A DNA stretch of 7,130 nucleotides from an uncultured Shinella sp. (lineage in GTDB: Bacteria > Pseudomonadota > Alphaproteobacteria > Rhizobiales > Rhizobiaceae): contig CAMPIK010000115.1 of assembly GCA_946886325.1 (NCBI GenBank), positions 1 through 7,130 on the forward strand, given 5' to 3'. Below are positions 5,862 to 7,130 of the stretch, piece after piece (the first letter of the stretch is position 1; each line of letters begins with the position of its first letter). The translations under genes were made by a program, and so were the position numbers. A model generated the notes under the pieces. It saw nothing but the letters and a program-made list of their open reading frames with translations. It did not search any database and was not told the DNA's origin.

Positions 5862-6764
5862 TTAAACCTTCTCGACTTCCGGTCGTCCGAGAATGCCGGA
5901 CGGCTTGAAGATCAGGACGATGGCGAGGATCGAAAACGTCGCGACGTCCTTGTAGTCGATGGTGAAATAGGCGGACCAGAGGCCCTCGATCAGACCGATC
6001 AGCAGGCCGCCGAGCATGGCGCCCGGAAGCGAGCCGATGCCGCCGAGAACGGCCGCCGTGAAGGCCTTGACGCCCGGAATGAAGCCGTCCGTGAAGACCG
6101 CGACGCCGTAATACATCAGGTACATCGTGCCTGCGACCGCGGCGAGGCCGGCACCCATCACGAAGGTGATCGAGATCGTCCGGTCGACGTCGATGCCGAG
6201 CAGCGCCGCCATCTTGCGGTCCTGTTCGGTGGCGCGCTGGGCACGGCCGAGCGACGTCTTGTTGACGATGTACCAGAAGATCGTGAGCAGGCTGACGGTC
6301 AGAACGACGATGATGATCTGCTTCAGCGAGATCGAGATGCCGTAGATGTTGTAGACCGAGGAGACCAGCGGCGGGATCGGCTTGTTGCGCGGACCCTGCG
6401 TGACCTGGATGAAGTTCGACAGCGTGATCGACATGCCGATCGCCGTGATCAGCGGCGCGAGACGGAACGAACCGCGCAGCGGCCGGTAGGCGACCTTCTC
6501 GATCGTCCAGTTCCACAGCGACGCCGTGAGCATGGCCGCAGCCATCATGATCAGCAGGAGAATGACGACCGGAAGGCCGACGAAGACGCTGGTCAGGATG
6601 AGGAAAACGATCAGCGCGGCGAAGCCGCCCAGCATGAAAATGTCGCCATGGGCGAAATTGATCATGCCGATGATGCCGTAAACCATCGTGTAACCAATGG
6701 CTATCAAACCGTAAATAGAGCCGAGAGTCAGCCCGTTGACGAGCTGCTGGACAAAATATTCCAT
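5862..6764 (-). CDS. livH: LivH, membrane permease subunit of the branched-chain amino acid importer
   Basis: A 300-residue inner-membrane protein of the BPD_transp_2 family, close to the usual LivH length of about 300. The N-terminal motif [20 protein letters not shown] (11-30) followed by [12 protein letters not shown] (35-46) is diagnostic for LivH. The coupling loop [15 protein letters not shown] (178-192) faces the ATPases, and [21 protein letters not shown] is split here as [10 protein letters not shown] (233-242) and [11 protein letters not shown] (243-253), the second conserved permease motif. KPSGILGR (287-294) ends the protein as in the family. I count about eight membrane helices. 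The start at 6764 is fixed by the family N-terminus and by GGGGG 6 nt upstream; the frame stays open for 76 more codons upstream, but that stretch is AT-rich and unlike coding sequence here. It is the first gene of the operon, with livM 4 nt downstream. Confidence 0.97.
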   Translation of the reverse strand: MEYFVQQLVNGLTLGSIYGLIAIGYTMVYGIIGMINFAHGDIFMLGGFAALIVFLILTSVFVGLPVVILLLIMMAAAMLTASLWNWTIEKVAYRPLRGSFRLAPLITAIGMSITLSNFIQVTQGPRNKPIPPLVSSVYNIYGISISLKQIIIVVLTVSLLTIFWYIVNKTSLGRAQRATEQDRKMAALLGIDVDRTISITFVMGAGLAAVAGTMYLMYYGVAVFTDGFIPGVKAFTAAVLGGIGSLPGAMLGGLLIGLIEGLWSAYFTIDYKDVATFSILAIVLIFKPSGILGRPEVEKV

Positions 6765-6919
6765 TTCTATCCCCCGGATGCGATCCAAGCGGTCGCATCT
6801 CTTGTTTTTCTGCTCATTTTTCGAGCTTGTTGGACGATGCGGATTCCATAACGCTTTCGAGACAAAAGAAAAGCCTAAAAGTTCCGGATCGACAATTTCC
6901 TTTAGCAACATCCGTTGAA

Positions 6920-6936
6920 TGGCGCATTTCGCGCCA
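6920..6936. repeat. 6-bp GC-rich inverted repeat upstream of livH
   Basis: TGGCGC (6920-6925) pairs exactly with GCGCCA (6931-6936) across a 5-nt loop, about 156 nt before the livH start. It could be an operator half-site pair or a short hairpin in the 5' leader. It is too short to assign. Confidence 0.4.
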
Positions 6937-6964
6937 AGGTAAGAAAAAATTCGGCAGAATCGTC

Positions 6965-6987
6965 GCTTCTTTTGCCCAAAAAGAAGC
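6965..6987. repeat. Perfect 9-bp inverted repeat upstream of livH, possible operator
   Basis: GCTTCTTTT (6965-6973) is the exact reverse complement of AAAAGAAGC (6979-6987), with a 5-nt centre (GCCCA). The arms are mostly A and T, and no T-run follows on the minus strand, so it looks more like a protein-binding palindrome than a terminator. It lies about 200 nt before the livH start and 16 nt past the terminator-like hairpin of the upstream gene. The regulator is unknown. Confidence 0.5.
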
Positions 6988-7002
6988 ACCAAAGTCGCAA
7001 GA

Positions 7003-7030
7003 AGGCCCTGCCGCGTTTGCGACAGGGCCT
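7003..7030 (-). terminator. Terminator-like hairpin after the right-edge gene
   Basis: AGGCCCTG (7003-7010) pairs perfectly with CAGGGCCT (7023-7030). Inside, after one mismatch, three more pairs (7012-7014 with 7019-7021) lead to a 4-nt loop. It starts 43 nt past the stop at 7074-7076, and on the minus strand it is followed by TCTTGC, a weak U-tract. It most likely ends the transcript of the right-edge gene before the liv operon begins. Confidence 0.65.
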
Positions 7031-7073
7031 CTTGAATTCGGTCTCTGCGATCGGGCCTGGCCGGCGCCGGAGA

Positions 7074-7130
7074 TCAGTGGCAGACGCGGATGCGCTTGAA
7101 GCGCAGGTTGCCGTAGTAGTCGTAGAAGCG
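7074..7130 (-). CDS. C-terminal end of an unrecognised gene (partial, cut by the window edge)
   Basis: The minus strand from the right edge reads RFYDYYGNLRFKRIRVCH and then stops at TGA. All 18 sense codons end in C or G, which matches the third-position bias of the other genes and supports real coding sequence despite the short length. A terminator-like hairpin follows 43 nt later, as expected at a gene end. The tail is rich in Tyr, Arg and Lys. I do not recognise the family and cannot assign a function from 18 residues. Confidence 0.65.
   Translation of the reverse strand, partial: RFYDYYGNLRFKRIRVCH

Larger units (their letters stand above)
6765..7002 (-). promoter_or_regulatory. Upstream region and presumed promoter of the liv operon
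   Basis: Together with the hairpin and bases up to 7073 this makes a 309-nt gap in front of livH. It is clearly richer in A and T than the genes, with several runs of 5-6 A or T (for example 6945-6950 and 6805-6809). It must hold the promoter of the tightly packed livHMGF operon, but I could not find a -35/-10 pair with good match and spacing, so none is placed. It holds inverted repeats at 6965-6987 and 6920-6936, listed separately. A 16-codon frame (6767-6817) ends 2 nt before livH but lacks a ribosome site and a run of Leu, Ile or Val codons, so a leader-peptide attenuator is not supported. Confidence 0.55.

Noticed and set aside
4472..5908. Long open frame on the plus strand (478 codons) antisense to livM, and similar plus-strand frames opposite the other genes
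   Set aside because: These are antisense shadows of GC-rich genes. Their products are rich in Arg, Asp, Glu and His with no recognisable domain, while the minus-strand frames hold complete conserved families.
6767..6817. 16-codon leader peptide ending 2 nt before livH
   Set aside because: No ribosome site precedes it, and it has no run of Leu, Ile or Val codons as an amino-acid attenuator would. The surrounding hairpins do not form an attenuator pair with it.
6765..6992. N-terminal extension of LivH up to 6992
   Set aside because: The added 76 residues come from AT-rich non-coding DNA, and the LivH family begins at MEYFVQQ with a good ribosome site 6 nt upstream.
1..7130. Mobile element, CRISPR array, toxin-antitoxin pair or defence system
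   Set aside because: No transposase, integrase, terminal inverted repeats, regularly spaced repeats or defence domains were found. The genes form an ordinary transporter operon and a metabolic enzyme.

Overview
The window looks like chromosomal DNA of a Rhizobiales alphaproteobacterium, most likely a member of the Rhizobiaceae (Rhizobium, Agrobacterium or Ensifer type). The basis is the high GC content with strong C/G preference at third codon positions, a leucine/isoleucine/valine-type binding protein that closely resembles the Agrobacterium/Rhizobium BraC family as I remember it, and a small membrane gene placed between livF and the binding-protein gene. All genes I can support lie on the minus strand, so the region reads from right to left.

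From the right edge: bases 7074-7130 hold the last 18 codons of an unrecognised gene, followed by a terminator-like hairpin (7003-7030). A 309-base gap (6765-7073) separates that gene from livH. Besides the hairpin it holds two further perfect inverted repeats and presumably the operon promoter. Then comes a tightly packed transporter operon: livH (5862-6764), livM (4466-5857), livG (3552-4466) and livF (2827-3552). The gaps are 4 nt, a 1-nt stop/start overlap (TGATG), and a second 1-nt TGATG overlap. A 114-residue three-helix membrane protein of unknown function (2464-2808) follows, 18 nt after livF. After a 111-nt spacer with a hairpin comes the periplasmic binding protein gene, here called braC (1234-2352), whose end is marked by a simple hairpin and then a strong intrinsic terminator with a UUCG-type loop. 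Downstream, after 137 nt, is a separate gene for a D-2-hydroxyacid dehydrogenase of the glyoxylate/hydroxypyruvate reductase type (125-1096). The left end (1-124) is non-coding as far as I can tell and holds a very GC-rich hairpin and an AT-rich inverted repeat.

The five recognised transport genes make up a complete high-affinity amino-acid ABC importer of the HAAT/LIV family. BraC captures substrate in the periplasm, LivH and LivM form the membrane channel, and LivG and LivF are the two ATPases. In rhizobia such systems carry branched-chain amino acids and often a wider range, including GABA and alanine. The most interesting points are the conserved-looking small membrane protein inside the operon, the extra tails on LivG (Thr/Ala/Asn-rich N-terminus and an acidic C-terminus built on 9-bp tandem repeats), and the hairpins around braC that could uncouple binding-protein output from the rest of the operon. 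I see no mobile element, CRISPR array, tRNA, rRNA or clearly new system here.
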